This document shows positions 21,301-34,018 of a DNA stretch of 64,000 nt, in pieces. This DNA is from Acanthornis magna (lineage: Eukaryota; Chordata; Aves; Passeriformes; Acanthizidae), in contig JAWUZG010000029.1 in the NCBI GenBank assembly GCA_036785705.1, positions 12,105,501-12,169,500 on the forward strand, written 5' to 3'. A program made the translations under genes and the position numbers. Under the pieces are notes generated by a model. That model had not been told where the DNA came from. It saw only the letters and a program-made list of their open reading frames with translations, and did no database searches. How positions within the stretch are numbered: position 1 is the first letter of the stretch; each line of letters starts with the position of its first letter.

Positions 21301-23052
21301 TCAGGAGTGATTTCTGCAGGCAGAGATCCTGGGCACAGGATCATTCAGCACAGTGCCATCACCAGATACAAACTTAGGTAGCCCAATGGCAAATATTTGC
21401 CATTGGAGTTAAGAATTGCCCATGTCTTCAATGACACATGCAGTAAGACCTAGCGCCAATCTTGCCGAACCTGGCAGGACTGACAGGTGAAGTCGCAGGA
21501 TTATCAGCAACAGAAAACACAAGTAGCAAACTAGTCATATCAGAGAAAAAACTATCTGATTTTCTGTGAACCTCGACAACAGTGCCTAACACTGCAAAGT
21601 AAATTTCTTTGGTTTTTTTTAGGGTGACCTGAGCTGGTGCCAGAAATGGAACCATTCTTTTTCTGAATTCTCTAGGATTACCAATAATATTTCAACTCAA
21701 GTTGTGGGAAATTATGTAGACAAATCCTTCTTCTACTGAGACAGAAGGCCTGTAAGTAATAGGCCGCTGTTAATACATTTATTTAAAACAACCACATTAT
21801 GAAGTAGTCTTTATGAAGTTGCTTTTTTAAGCTCTTGATTTTAGCAACCCCATACTCTTCAGTGAATTATCTTGCTATTGCTCCTTCTGAGCTCCTGGAT
21901 CATTAGGTAGGAGAAGCATGTCAGAAATTCCATGGAAGAACAAGCCTCTAGGTCATCTAGCTATGACAGCATGCATTTTGGACTTCCTTTCTCTCTTTAG
22001 CCAGGGCTCTGGTACTGCTGCCAACTAACTTGCCTGAAAGAACTCAACAGAGGTTATTCCTCACTGTGACCTAAGAACTCACCTTCACTCTTGCAGTAGT
22101 AAATGGACATTGGCACCATTTCAATAACAGACAGTTCCAATCAGAAGTTAGTCATGATCATTCCTACTAGCTCTCACATGCCATTTGAGTCTGGTGACTT
22201 CAGAGCACTGGTAAGGCACATACTGACACAGAGAAGCCTCACTTTTCATTCCCAACCAACAGTTCTATAATCAACATCTCCCAGGGAGAGGCTCAGGATC
22301 CAGTCAGAGGATCCCACCAAAGATAAGGATGACAGCTGGCCACAAAAACATGAGTTTGTCATTCTTGGAAAATTCCAGAGATACTGTTCAGCCTCATGGT
22401 AAATTAGGTAAAAAATGGATGTCTAGGGACCACTAAGACAGAATGGTTCTTTATAGCTTTTCTGAGGGTCAGGAGATTGGCTGAAGCTTCCAGAATTCTT
22501 ACTGAGGAGCTTTTTGGTTCACTTTTTATTTCACTGGTTTTCAGGGTTAGTTATTGCTGTTGTTGTTTGGTTATTTTAGGTTTTGTTTTTGTTTTTTTTT
22601 TTTTTGTTTTAGCAGGCTAAACTGCACAGCACTCTGTCATGATTATGTCCACTCTTGAATATTTTATCACTTTAGTGCTCACATGAAATGAAAGGGATGC
22701 ACAGAATTATCACTGCAGTACTCTCTCTGCATTATTTACAACCTTGGAGGCTGCAGCACTTCAGCATAATATTGCTAACATAAAAAGGCAGAATTTCCCC
22801 TCAAGCCAGGATTTTAGTCTTACAGTCTGCAGTGCAACATGACTGAAAAAGGTCTAGGAACCTCCTTAGATCTCCTGTCCTCTATCCACTACTTTCTAAA
22901 TGCTGGCATTCCGATGTGCAAAGCATCCAAAGAGATAAATCTCTAGGCTTTCAGCAGAATGGGAATTAGTAAATTCCTGTGCCTCTAGGGAAGAATATAT
23001 GGCCTTGTTTCACCATTCTGCCCAGTTATTCCCACCCCACCCTTTTTCTTGC
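18301..23052. other. Intronic sequence without a recognised gene
   Basis: AT-rich, with a T-rich low-complexity stretch at about 22555-22612. The frame at 20781-21227 on the minus strand (148 codons) has no known motif. No repeat family was recognised. Confidence 0.5.
22555..22612 (+). repeat. T/G-rich low-complexity tract
   Basis: Runs of T with scattered G (gttgttgtttgg through a 14-T run to gttttag). This is simple-sequence DNA of no recognised family. Confidence 0.8.
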
Positions 23053-23056
23053 CTTG
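23046..23056 (-). promoter_or_regulatory. ELMO1: Apparent GC-type 5' splice site of the ELMO1 exon
   Basis: The minus strand reads ACAAG|GCAAGA, with exon base 23053 followed by GC at 23052-23051. The context AAG|GCAAG is that of known GC-AG introns, which need a strong match around the mismatch. The alternative GT is at 23040-23039 (AAGG|GTGGGA); it is weaker and would add four residues (ARKR) that ELMO1 does not have. The intron's 3' end is outside the window, so the AG is assumed. Confidence 0.75.
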
Positions 23057-23189
23057 TTAAAGTCCTCTGAAGTTGCCCTCATTTCCTTCCATGTCTTGTT
23101 CAAAAGTTGAATGCAGATACAGAAGAACTCCTCAAACGATCTGTCATGGGTGAAGAACATGGGATGGAAATCGTTGCAGGTCTCACTGG
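23053..23189 (-). CDS. ELMO1: ELMO1 internal coding exon (part of the ELMO domain)
   Basis: Read on the minus strand, the exon holds two bases of a split codon followed by 45 codons, starting [20 protein letters not shown] and ending [12 protein letters not shown]. From memory of vertebrate ELMO1 this matches about residues 435-479 without a difference. ELMO2 has NEVCNDYH and RAFEELFGICIQ at the same places, so the paralogue is excluded. ELMO1 is a cytoplasmic scaffold that binds DOCK1, DOCK2 and DOCK5 to form a bipartite Rac exchange factor used in phagocytosis of apoptotic cells and in cell migration; this segment lies in the central ELMO domain. The acceptor (ccccccttgtttttctgtttctag, at about 23213-23190) is strong. 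The first two bases, CC, would complete a proline codon (C|CC) in phase 1, matching Pro434. The exon closes after AAG (Lys479) in phase 0. The following bases are GCAAGA, so the donor appears to be GC rather than GT. Flanking ELMO1 exons were not found in the window. Exon identity is very likely; the exact 3' edge is less certain. Confidence 0.95.
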
Positions 23190-24149
23190 CTAGAAACAGA
23201 AAAACAAGGGGGGGTGGAATAAAACATGTACAGGCAGGAGCTTCAAAAAATAAACATAAAATACAATCCGCCACAAAACTTAGAAAGGAGTGTATTTGAG
23301 TGAAATCCCAGTTCTTGGAGCAAAGGATGTCAAAACACTACTGTGAAAAGCCAGCCTTGGCCTATAGTCTTAAAGACAACAAAACACAGCATAGACCCTG
23401 ACATTAGGACAAGAACAGCAAGAAGAGGAAGCAACTACCTGTTTGCCTGAATATTCTCTCAATGTTTTTTGCTTGTGCAAAATTTTGTTGCTCACTCTGG
23501 GACAGAGAGACAAAGGGAAAAAGCACAAGTCCCCTCATCAAAACAACAGCCTTCCCCACGGCTAACAGCATGGTCCATCTTGCCTGCTGAGAACCAAGCA
23601 CCAGGCCCCATCACTCACAAAACAGGATTAGATCAATGCACACACTGAAATGTGAAGCTCTGCTGACACAGCAGATGATCTACCATATTGTACTTGGATA
23701 TATCGCAGAGGTAACAAGAAAAATGTTGACAGCCATAGAGATGAGAATATAACTGATTAAATTTGTTCTTTGAAAATAACCAGAAACAAAAGCAATGGTT
23801 CTTTTATAACCTGTCCCTTCTCTGAGACTGAAATAATAAAAACCAACCAAACAAAACCAAAAAACAGTCCCCAAATGTCCTTATTTTTAATCAAATACTG
23901 GCTTTAAGGAAGAAAAAAAATGAAAGAATACTCAACTGACAATCCCAAAATAGAAAAGCAGGAGTGTGCTGTGATTCTCCTTGAGCAAAGAATGAATTTT
24001 CAAAAACTAAGGTCTGAAGCAGTGCTGACCTCTGGGCACATCTGAGCAACCTGGGTAGAGAAGGGCCTTTAGCCAAGGACTGAAAAGAATCTTCAAACTC
24101 TACCATGACTTGTACAGCCACTTCAAGTAGGTTGCATATCTATGTTCTT

Positions 24150-24166
24150 AAAAAAAAAAAAAAAAA
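24150..24166 (+). repeat. A17 homopolymer
   Basis: A short poly-A run follows ctt. No retroposed body was recognised before it. Confidence 0.85.
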
Positions 24167-26786
24167 CAAGGAAAAAACTCAAGCTGAATAAGCTTTCTTT
24201 ATATACCTAGTCCCCAAATTTCTCAGCTTTAGTTTTCACCCCTTCATGAGTGCTCTTTTGAACTTTTCCAGCAGCCACTCATACGCCACAGCAGCATCAT
24301 CGTTCCTTACTTCAGGATCAAACAGCCACTACCTAGGCAAGCTTCCTCCTTTTTTTAAGAACAGTGGAATTATCAAGCACTGGGATAAATCACATTTTCC
24401 CAAGGCTGAATCTGACATCTGCTTTCTCTCACTGGAACTGGAGAAATTAGAAGTAAGACTGTGCAGGAGGATGTGAATGGCTCAAGCAGGCTGACTCTCT
24501 GCACCAGCTGCAGACACTTGGTCTTGGTACCTCTTCTAGCTACAAACCTTTCCTTTCAGTGTGTTTAGTTATATCTGCTGCAGCAGCAGCTCTGCCGTAG
24601 GAATAGGAGTTGTGTTTAGAACCACCTGAACCCTCAAAGAAAAACCTTTTCTGATCTTTCCCAGCATGCAGTATTCCAATTATAAAGCAAAACTCTGAAG
24701 CTTAATTGTAAATTTGAAGCTTAATTTTAACATCAGATTTACTAAGATCTAATCAATTCTTCAGCTACATGGTAAGGATGGGAGTTAAATTTGGAGCACA
24801 GGTTTAATTCTAATCAAGTAACCTCCATTTACTTCAAAGGATTTGCAGTCAAGGGGGAATTAGTCAAAGCAGGGACCTATATTTATGAGGAACAACTCAA
24901 TCCCTTTAAAAGAATAAAATGCCTCAGGCATGCTTTTCAGAGCACCTTCAGCTTCCATTCATTCCACTGGAGCTGCAAGGGCTCAGCACTTCCAATAATC
25001 AGATCTTCAGCCTGTAATAATGTCAGAGACACAACAGAACAGATTCTCAGAGGGCACTTGTCTTTAAGTCATGAAATACTATAACGATGGGTAGAAATAA
25101 AATACCACCAAGCAGAAGAATGCAGCCAGTACCTTCACTGTATAAATCACAGCACGAAACAAGGCAATAACCCTCAACATGAGCTGGCCTTTCTGATCCT
25201 CCTCAAAGCCTGAGTTTCTCATTGCTCCTGCTCATAGAAATCAATAAATCAAAATTAATGGAAAGGCTAGGGATTCTCAGAAAATTGATCGTTGGTTCTA
25301 ACTCATGCTCCTTATGACAATCAGCCCCAAACCGTATCTACTATGCTGACTGCTCTTCATGCAGAATCAGAGATGGCAGTTCTCCCCACCTTATTTTATA
25401 AGTAGGCAATGTACTGTCTTTTATGCTTTTCAGTCTCAAAACAAAAGAATAAAAATCACTTTTAGTGATACAAATGGAGAAAGCTGGGCCTGTTAGAAAG
25501 CACGATGAATGTCTTAAAGCACAAAACAAATCCTAGGAATAATTCAAAACCAAATGATAAACAGCCTCTTCGAAATTCCCACCATCATCCAGATAGCAGA
25601 GAAAAGAAAGAAATCCAGTCTACTTCAGTGGCAGTTTTTTGTGTGCCTCGAAAATTCTATCCACACTAATACAAAATAATAGAGTTCAATGGAAAAAATC
25701 TTCAGGCTGTAGCTCTAGTTAAATCTATGTCCTGCTCAGAGTGTTTAAATATCTAACGAAGGATAACCACTGACCCAAAACTTTCCTTCTGCTTTTGACA
25801 GGTGAGATGATGGTGAAGGGAAAGGTGATGCTGTTGTTGCTATTTTGTTGGGACCTAAGTAAGACTGAGTTACAAACCCCTGTCTTTGCCCACTCTCTGC
25901 AGCCCCAAGTCAGCATCTCCAGTATCAGAGCACTGCCTCTCTCTGCAGAGTGAGCAAATTTAGACGCTGCTCAGTTTTACTAAATAAAAACTTCTTGAAT
26001 ATATTTTTTCACTAACACATAATTTGACTAGTTCTAAACTGAAACAGAAGTCCAGTCTTAGAAAATTTTGGAGACCTTCTGCAAAAGAACTGCGTGCAAT
26101 ATTCCAGCCCTTCAGCCCAGCACTTTCTAACCATCATTTTCACAAGCAGGGACCAACCACATTTCTAACCACATAAAAACATCCACAGGACTGCAATGTG
26201 GGGACACAAATCATCATGATTATTCACCATCAAGTTTTAACTACGCCTCTGAGAGATCACCTTCGGAAGGCAAGCCACAGATGTCTGGCCTACATAAATC
26301 AGGTGAAGATCTTGTTGATTTTCCATTCTTGGTACAATTCTTGGAAGTGTAGATCAATATGCCACCTCTCAGAATACAAGTAGTCCTTCAAGTTTCTAAC
26401 TGATCTACAGCTGGAACTTCGAGGAAGAAGCTTAGTTCATTTCTCATCAGAAATTGTACTGGCAAAAAAAGAGCTAATTTGTACCTAGCAGTTTATGTGA
26501 TTCCTACAGTGTGTATTTTTAGTGTCTACCCAACTCAATTTTGTCTGTCAGTTGTTTCCTAAATTACAATAAAGACATTCAAGCATCCCAGACTGTCTGA
26601 GGAGTAAACAGATTTGACACATTACATTGTTCCTCGGAGGATTAGTAAAAAACAACAGGGGGAAAAAGTGAGAAAGAACAAGAGAGTAGGACCTCCATTT
26701 TGTATCCCATCTCTAAACATATTTTCACAGGAGACAGAAGATCATCAGGGTTGAATTTCTTTTAGCTGTGTCAAGAACAGTTAGGT

Positions 26787-26802
26787 ATTTGCATATTTGC
26801 AT
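26787..26802 (+). promoter_or_regulatory. Two octamer motifs in tandem (ATTTGCAT x2)
   Basis: Two perfect POU-factor octamers sit head to tail without a gap (26787-26794 and 26795-26802). OCT1/OCT2 bind this octamer, and OCT2 is a B-cell factor. The arrangement could recruit two POU proteins; function is not shown by sequence alone. Confidence 0.4.
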
Positions 26803-29800
26803 AAGCCTGTCTTGAAAGGGCACAGAGGATGTGATGATGTTTCAATAAGTGTTTTGCTTGAAGTACAGCAGAGATCTAAATTTCAAAGTTGCTGTGGGGA
26901 ACTGAAAATGGACAACGGGGATTTCTCCATGCAAGACAGACTCCAGGAAAGGCCCGGTGCACCAGACCAGACAGCAGACTGCTGTGTCATCTCACTGTCC
27001 AAAACAGTATGAACAAAAGGTCACCAGTTCAACAAAGAATGGCTGATTGCTGTATGGGCTCATTACATTTTCCCCCCACGTTGAAAAGCAGACTAAACGT
27101 AGATATCTGTAACTCGTTTCCACTTGGAAGGGAAGGAAAAGATTAATACAATTTTTTATCTTGGATTGTTTTGCGGAATACTTGGGAGTAACACAGAGAT
27201 AAGATCTCCCTGCCACCAAAGCTAAAGCAGCAGGCAGAGACACAGTAATACACTCTGTAGGTGAGGTACTGCCCTTGATCTTAAGAAAACTCTGCTTTCT
27301 TTCTGACTCTGCTAAACTGCTGTGTTGATACTGCTCATCCCCCACTGCGTTTTTAAAATGGCATGTGGTCATTCTGACCTCCCTTGTGAAGTTCTTGAAT
27401 TCAAGAAATGAAAAGGGTTGTACTGGTATGAAAGCCATATCTATCTTGAAGGGAATGTTTGAAATTAGGAACCATCCAACCCATTATTTACAAAATCCAT
27501 TCATGATGCTTTGGGGGATCAAGTTGAGGTGATTTTAAAAGTCATTTTTCTGTAAATTTAAGCCTTGGACCCATGAAATTGGGAAAACATATGAAAGACA
27601 ATCACAAATGAGACACATCATTCAAGGATGTCAGCCAGGTACAATCGGTCTAAAAAATAGAACTTGAATAGACCTAAGTAGGTAATAAATAAAAGTGGTA
27701 AGGTTGCTGTGTATTCTCAAATATTTCAAGAGCAGGTAGTCAGCTTAAATCAATCATATTATTCAGTTAGCCATCTAAACACGGTCACTTGGCAAAAAAG
27801 CTGTCACACAGAGAGGCAGAGAGGCACCTGTGGTGAGGAGTCAGCCCCTGAGCTGGGGGATGGTATTAACAGATCCTGTGCACCCTGAAACTCATCAAGA
27901 AAAGCATCCTGAGTTGCATTGGCACAATTCTGAGATGAGGGAAGCAGTGATGCAGAACCCTGGGAAACTGTTTTGCAGTGTCCCAGGGAGAGAGGGGCTC
28001 AAAAACATCTCCCTCTCTGAAAGGTACCTGGGAGCCATGTGATCCAATTTTCAAAGAGAGCTGTGCTTTCTCTTCCTGAGCTGCTGCTTAATTCAGTGTG
28101 AGTCATTTATCCCTTCAGTTGTTTTCCTGATTTCACAGAATGGAGATGATAATATTTCGTCAGAGAGGAGGAGGGTGGAAAGAAAGAACCACTGCACTTT
28201 CAGAAGTGCAGCAAGATCCACAAATGAAGGGTGCAATACAGACCTTGGAAATATCATCTCCACTTGGCATGGCCTCCTCTGGGATTATTATTTGCCAATA
28301 ACACAAGAACCAAAGAGCAACTAATTCTCACCAGCTCTCAGGAGGAGAAGCACTGTAATTTCTGCTTCTCCCTGAAGATGCAATACAATAAAAATAACTA
28401 CTGCCATGACCATTTTTATATACACAACCAAAAATTCTCTCTGTAGCACAAGAATATGTAAGAAAAAGAGCACCTAATACTGCAGAAATACAGTGATTGC
28501 CAAGTTTTCTATACTGCTGATCCCTGTGGTCTGCCGGCAATAATTTGAACCTTTGGCTACCTTTCTAGCACGTGATAGGAAAACAGTGTAATTTAAAGGA
28601 AGGAAGGTCACTGGCAATGGCAGTGCAGTAACGAAGTAGTAATATTGCTGCCAATTGTGCAATTTTCTTGCCTAGAGAACAGTTCTTTTTGGAAGACTCA
28701 ATTGGTATTAGAACAAAAGCCACCAAAATTGCCTAGCAACACAGGGCTATGAGAGAGCTTCAGCATTTTACTTTACCTGATCACATATTTGGTTGGAATA
28801 GAAACTATAAGAAATTGCCAAGCATGCAGCAAAAACCATCAACTCAAACTCCTAAGAACATAAGGCAATACCATTGCCTGAACCTGTGAGATCTATAAAG
28901 GAGCTGTAGAGGGAAACTGGAAATAAAAGCACACATAAAAGGCATCCTACGGTCTGCAAGCTTTCTCAAGGCTGAGAATAAATTTTAATATTCAATGAAA
29001 AACAAGGATTCCATGAAGCTTCAGGACTAAGGATATTCATGGCATATGCAGCCCCAAGCTCTTCAGTAACTTCCCCAGGTTTGCTTTAAACGTGACTGCT
29101 GCTATGTCAGAAAAGCATATCCTCTCCCCAATATATCATTAAATAAGGGAGTCACTCTTTAAAAATCCACCTCTCCCACTGTCCCAAATAAAAGTGGTGA
29201 AAGAAGAACCCTGACTATTGCAGCACAAGTCAATAAAGCCCCTCTCTCATCACTACCAAGAGATCCAGTCATCCGGAGGTGGCAACAAGTAGGTGGCAGA
29301 CTCACCCTGCCACATCCAGAGCTGATGGTGAACAGAAAGAAACCAATGGAGCCAGTGGTGTCCACACAGGCAAGCTGACTTTGTAAAGACAACTCCCTTT
29401 GCAACTCTCAGTAAATACAGAGACATCACTGCACCTCTTCTGCCTAGAACAGACCTGAAGACTGAATACCGTGGTTTAGAAATGCAAACAGAAAGCCAAA
29501 GTACAAAGAGAAGAATTTAAAAAAAGGTGCTTAATATGCAACTAGGAAACGAGAAAGATCACAAAGAGTTGGTATCGTGCTGATAAGAGTTCCCCATCTC
29601 GTTCAAGAGCAGCCTATTTTTGTTTGTGACAAAACAGGTGCCAATTATAAATAAATCTGAACTGCCTCTGCAATCTGCCACAGTACACTGCTGGGCAACA
29701 GGAAAGGGCTCTGCTTCCCTCTTGATTCTTCAATTACTTTCAGTAATTAAAAAAAGCAGTAATCAATAACAATAAAAAAATAGTTAAAAAACTTGATGGA

Positions 29801-30020
29801 TAAATTGGAATATAATTTTCAGAAGTGAGGGAGCACTTCATATGCATTAGTCATGCACTTCTAGGAAAAAACTCCCTGAGAGCGGAAATCTTAGGAAAAA
29901 GCAAGGGCTTGTATTCATCATATAAAAAAATAGTCTTGGGAAGAAAAGGGCATAGGTCTGCAAGCACTGATCTCTAATTATGCTCTGGCATATTTACAGT
30001 ATCCCTGAACAACAATATAT

Positions 30021-30066
30021 AATCATAGAATTATCTAGGTTGGAAAAGACCCTTAAGATTATCAGA
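30021..30066 (-). mobile_element. Very short CR1 3'-end relic
   Basis: aatcatagaattatctaggttggaaaagacccttaagattatc is the reverse complement of the last bases of a CR1 3' end. Only about 45 bases remain recognisable. Confidence 0.8.
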
Positions 30067-32200
30067 ATTTTAGTTGATTACCATGTTGAATTTGCTTAGG
30101 GCCTACAAAGTCTTTATGGTCACTTTTAGCAAACATATAGAATAAGAGGGAAGTAGACATATCAAGAATTTACAGAAGGTTGTTTAACAAATAAACATAT
30201 TATAGAAAACCTTCTTACAAATGTTAACTCTGCTTCTCTGTCAGGTTCCTGACTTCTTGCAAAGCACACAAGGTAATCATGGCTATGTGAAAGCTCAAGA
30301 AACACCAACCAAACCACCATATAAAAAGCCTTTCTGACAATTTCTAGACCCACAGATTGTCTTCTTGAAATCCAGCAGACACGGGGAGCGGCACTGATGG
30401 AAGGCCAGCTAAGCTCAGACCTATCATAGGAAGCCCCTTCTCATGTCTGTTCCATGTTGATACCCTGATCCTTTACCTGTTGCACCCTTTCTCTCCTAAA
30501 CCCTCAGAGAAACTTGACTTAATCTCATCTCCAGACAAATCAGGAAGAATGCCAGTGGCAATGGGGGAGGTAGATATGCAGCATTTATAAAGAGCAGCAT
30601 AAAGGCAATCACTTACCCTGTGCAACCACCCTTTTTAGCCCTACGGGACCCATTGACAAAGTTTATTGCTAAATGCCCCATTCTGGTGCATTTTCTAATA
30701 ACTGTTGCAGCACCTCAGACATAGAACTTTAAGGGCTGGGGTCAGAAGTTCCTGGGTGTAGAAGAAGCAGGCACTTGCTCTGCCTCTGCTCGTTCATCTC
30801 CTTGGTGTCACCTCCCACAAGCATTACAATGAGAAACTGTCTTTCATGGCAGAATTGCTGACTTTTCATGTCTTACTCTGACTGGTTTAGAGAGCACCGG
30901 CTTATTGCTTCTCCTCCTGAAGGGACTCTTGCTAAAAAGCAAATGCTTACCTCTAATTACTCATTTTCTTTATTAGGAAGTTACACAGACTGTATTACAG
31001 GTCATAACTCATGCCTCTCCAAAGACCTTCTGTGAGATACTTCATCAAGAATATACTCTGGTTACCATTTGAAATACAGGCCATGCTGTTTTGATTCACA
31101 AGACAAGAACTGTCACTGAAAATTAATTCTGCTTTAAGTAGGCTGGCTAAGGCTTCATATGTAAGCAAAACTTAAAGAAGCCTATGAAAATCTTCAGGAA
31201 AAACACTGCAGACAGTAACCTGGGACATCTATGGATTTTTTAGGTTCCCCCTCGCTACCTGAGCAGGTTCCATTACCTGTTCCCAGACATGGACCTCCTC
31301 ATTAAAATCAGATTTTCAAGATCACACTGTAATGAAACTGTGTATTGGTTGCGCAATACAACTATGGCAAAGAACATATTTTTGGGGGTATTTGCTCTTC
31401 CAAGTGAGCAACAGTAGGACAACTACAAGGATAAAAACCAAATGAGCAGATGGAGAAGCCAACAAACCAACAGTCAAGTCAGGAAGGAAATTAATATTTT
31501 TCCTGGTACCAAGGCATTCCTATATTAGGAAAAAAGGTTGCAACTGAATTACCCATGCAGACCTGGCACAAACCATCTGTACTCACCATCAGAGGTGTCT
31601 GTATATGAGATGCCTCCTCTGCTGCACTTTTATGACAGGCTGTTAGGCTGCCTTCAGTGCCCCCATGGTGGGGGATGAGACAGGCTGGCTGCCTGATACC
31701 TCTGCCTTACCAGCCAGGGCAGCTTCCAAAATGTAAACGCTATGAGAGCAAAGGTCCAGTTACCTAGAATGTGAGCTGAACTCACCCAGCTCCTTTGCCA
31801 TCACAGAACATGGAACAGTACAAATGCATTCTAAATTCAACTACTTGCTTTGAATCAATCCCAGATATACTCAAAATGCCAAAAATATCCTCCAGACCGA
31901 GGCACAGGAAGAAATTACAACAATATAAATTTTTTAAAAAATTTTGATTAGGGTGAGGGAGTTCACAGTATCACACATCCTGGAGCAATGGCACCTCATC
32001 TTTCATGGCAGATCCATTCTGGGCTATGCTGAAACTACATTGCTTGCTCAAGAATCAGGAGATGAACACCTAGTGTCTGTCCTTGACTTCTTTGAAAATA
32101 TGTGAGGTGCCACCACTACTACAGCTCCACACAGGACAACCCACCTTAGCAGTAACACCTCTCCTCCCTTCCCTTCTCCATCTCCTGTACCTCCTTTAAA

Positions 32201-32216
32201 ATATGCATATGCATAT
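32201..32216. promoter_or_regulatory. Palindromic Oct element (MORE-type ATGCATATGCAT)
   Basis: ATGCATATGCAT (32203-32214) is exactly the MORE element, on which two POU proteins bind as a dimer, and it extends to a perfect 16-bp palindrome. The neighbouring tacatgcatgc is also purine-pyrimidine alternating, so it could simply be an AT/GC alternating tract. Confidence 0.4.
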
Positions 32217-34001
32217 TTATACATGCATGCACCAAATTGCCAAATAACATCTTTTTCCCCCTACTTTGTGAAAATAAAATGTGAGAAAGAAGAAACTGGC
32301 CACTGCATACAACTCTGCACAGGAAAAATCCTGTGCAATATGCCCCAGGCTGAGAACACTCCTTAGCATGTCTACAGCCCACTCTCTATTCCATTCTTGG
32401 TCTGCCACGGGCAGCCAGCAGCTCTAAGCGTGGCAGTGACAATATGGTGACCTGTGAGGAAATCTGTGGGCAAATCTTCCCACTCCCAGTCATTCCAGGA
32501 ACCCAGATGGACTTGCTGAGGCAAAGGTCATTAACTCATGGTGAAAACTGCACCTTACTTATCTAACTGCAACCACCTAACTTATTTTCTCCCCCTGCAA
32601 ATTTTCTTAATCTGTAAATTATGTTTTTAACTCTCTGGGCTAGAGTCCCAAAGTCAGACTGACAGAACAAAAATAAAACTGCTGAAGCATACTCTTCTAA
32701 CACAGACCAAACTGAGTAATTGCTACTCACAAAACGGGAAAACAGTGATATGGCAGGGTGCAAGCTGCTCAGAAAACACTGAACCTCAGTGCTTGTTAGT
32801 GTATTTATCCAAGATCATCACCATAACACACTAAGTGCCAAGCGTCTTCAAATGGCTTTGTGAACATTAATCAACCTTTAGAAGGACAGTAGTTAACACT
32901 AATTCTTCAAATGTCAAACTTAACCTCTTGAAAGGCAAATGGAAAATCAAGTTAATTAGGCCACAGGCTTAACAAGACAAGCTATTTAAAGAACACATTT
33001 CCAAGTGGCACATTCTGCTCATAAGTTACTCCACTGGAGTTTTTCACTTCATAGACCAATATGAACTAAGCTGTATCATCCCACAGCTGACAGAGAATAG
33101 TTTTGGATAGGTCGAACTACCGTCATCAAAAGTTATGTTCTAGAAATGTTTAATTAGGCTGTAATGTTGCCCTACTTTATGTTATTGCTCTTCTTTATAG
33201 CCTGAAACATTAAACCAGCATTTCAGTCACACCATCATAAAAAAAATAGTATGTTAAAACATTGCATTTCAGTCTGGAAAACAGGTCGCTTCCTTAAAGG
33301 TATTTTAAAGAGTGCAAATATTTTAAAATTAATACATGCCCTATATCCTAGGGCTTTTGCATTGTATATGAAAAGATATAATTCATTATAACTCCAAAAT
33401 TTATAGTTTCTAAAGAAGCTTAGAGAATCACCTAATTCAGGATAAATGAAGTAGTGAAGATTCTCTCCTCATGCTGTTGGGAGATAAAAAGCCCTGGAGT
33501 ACAAATGAAGTGAATACATGGGAGACTGGGAGAGGAAAGAGGCCCAGACAACACCTTAAGACTAGCTGAGGTCACATCTTTGTAAAATATCTGAATCAGG
33601 ATGATAAGGACAAAATCTGGTCTACAGTATAATGTCTCTAGTGTTAATAACAGCACAGTATTCCCTGGCAGCTTATTCCATTACTTGTCTAATCTCTAGT
33701 TTTGCTGTTGTCATTGTTATTTGATATATGTTTTCTCTTTTGTATGGTAAATCCATTCTTTGTTTTGTCCTTGTTGACTACAAGAATTGAATAAAGCAAT
33801 TTTTACATCATGCCTTGAGGTTCCTGAATATGTTTATAACTTTTCAATCACTTCACTCCATCCCGGCCAAGAGTAATTGCTTAATTTTTCCTTGAGGGTC
33901 TTATTTTCTGAAGTGTAGTATCACTCACTCCAGAAATATATCTGTATGCATGAGGATCACAGAGTAGAGACATAGAAAGATGAAAATAATGATTTCTCAG
34001 A

Positions 34002-34018
34002 ACAAACAAACAAACAAG
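34002..34018 (+). repeat. (CAAA)n short tandem repeat
   Basis: Four near-perfect units of acaa/caaa. No further meaning is seen. Confidence 0.8.

Larger units (their letters stand above)
1..23052 (-). other. ELMO1: ELMO1 intron downstream of the recognised exon (partial, at least 23 kb)
   Basis: Inferred to start at the apparent GC donor at 23052-23051 and to leave the window at base 1. The next expected coding exon (human ELMO1 VMQVVKEQVMRAL...) is not visible here. The intron contains the CpG-island promoter and putative alternative first exon at 453-1030, two CR1 copies, a T43 tract, a CTCF-like motif and several inverted repeats. The rest is AT-rich sequence in which I recognise no gene. 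Confidence 0.8.

Noticed and set aside
23026..23274. Taking the whole 82-codon minus-strand frame as coding
   Set aside because: Only 23189-23053 matches ELMO1. The residues before SETC and after FNK translate the polypyrimidine tract and the start of the next intron.
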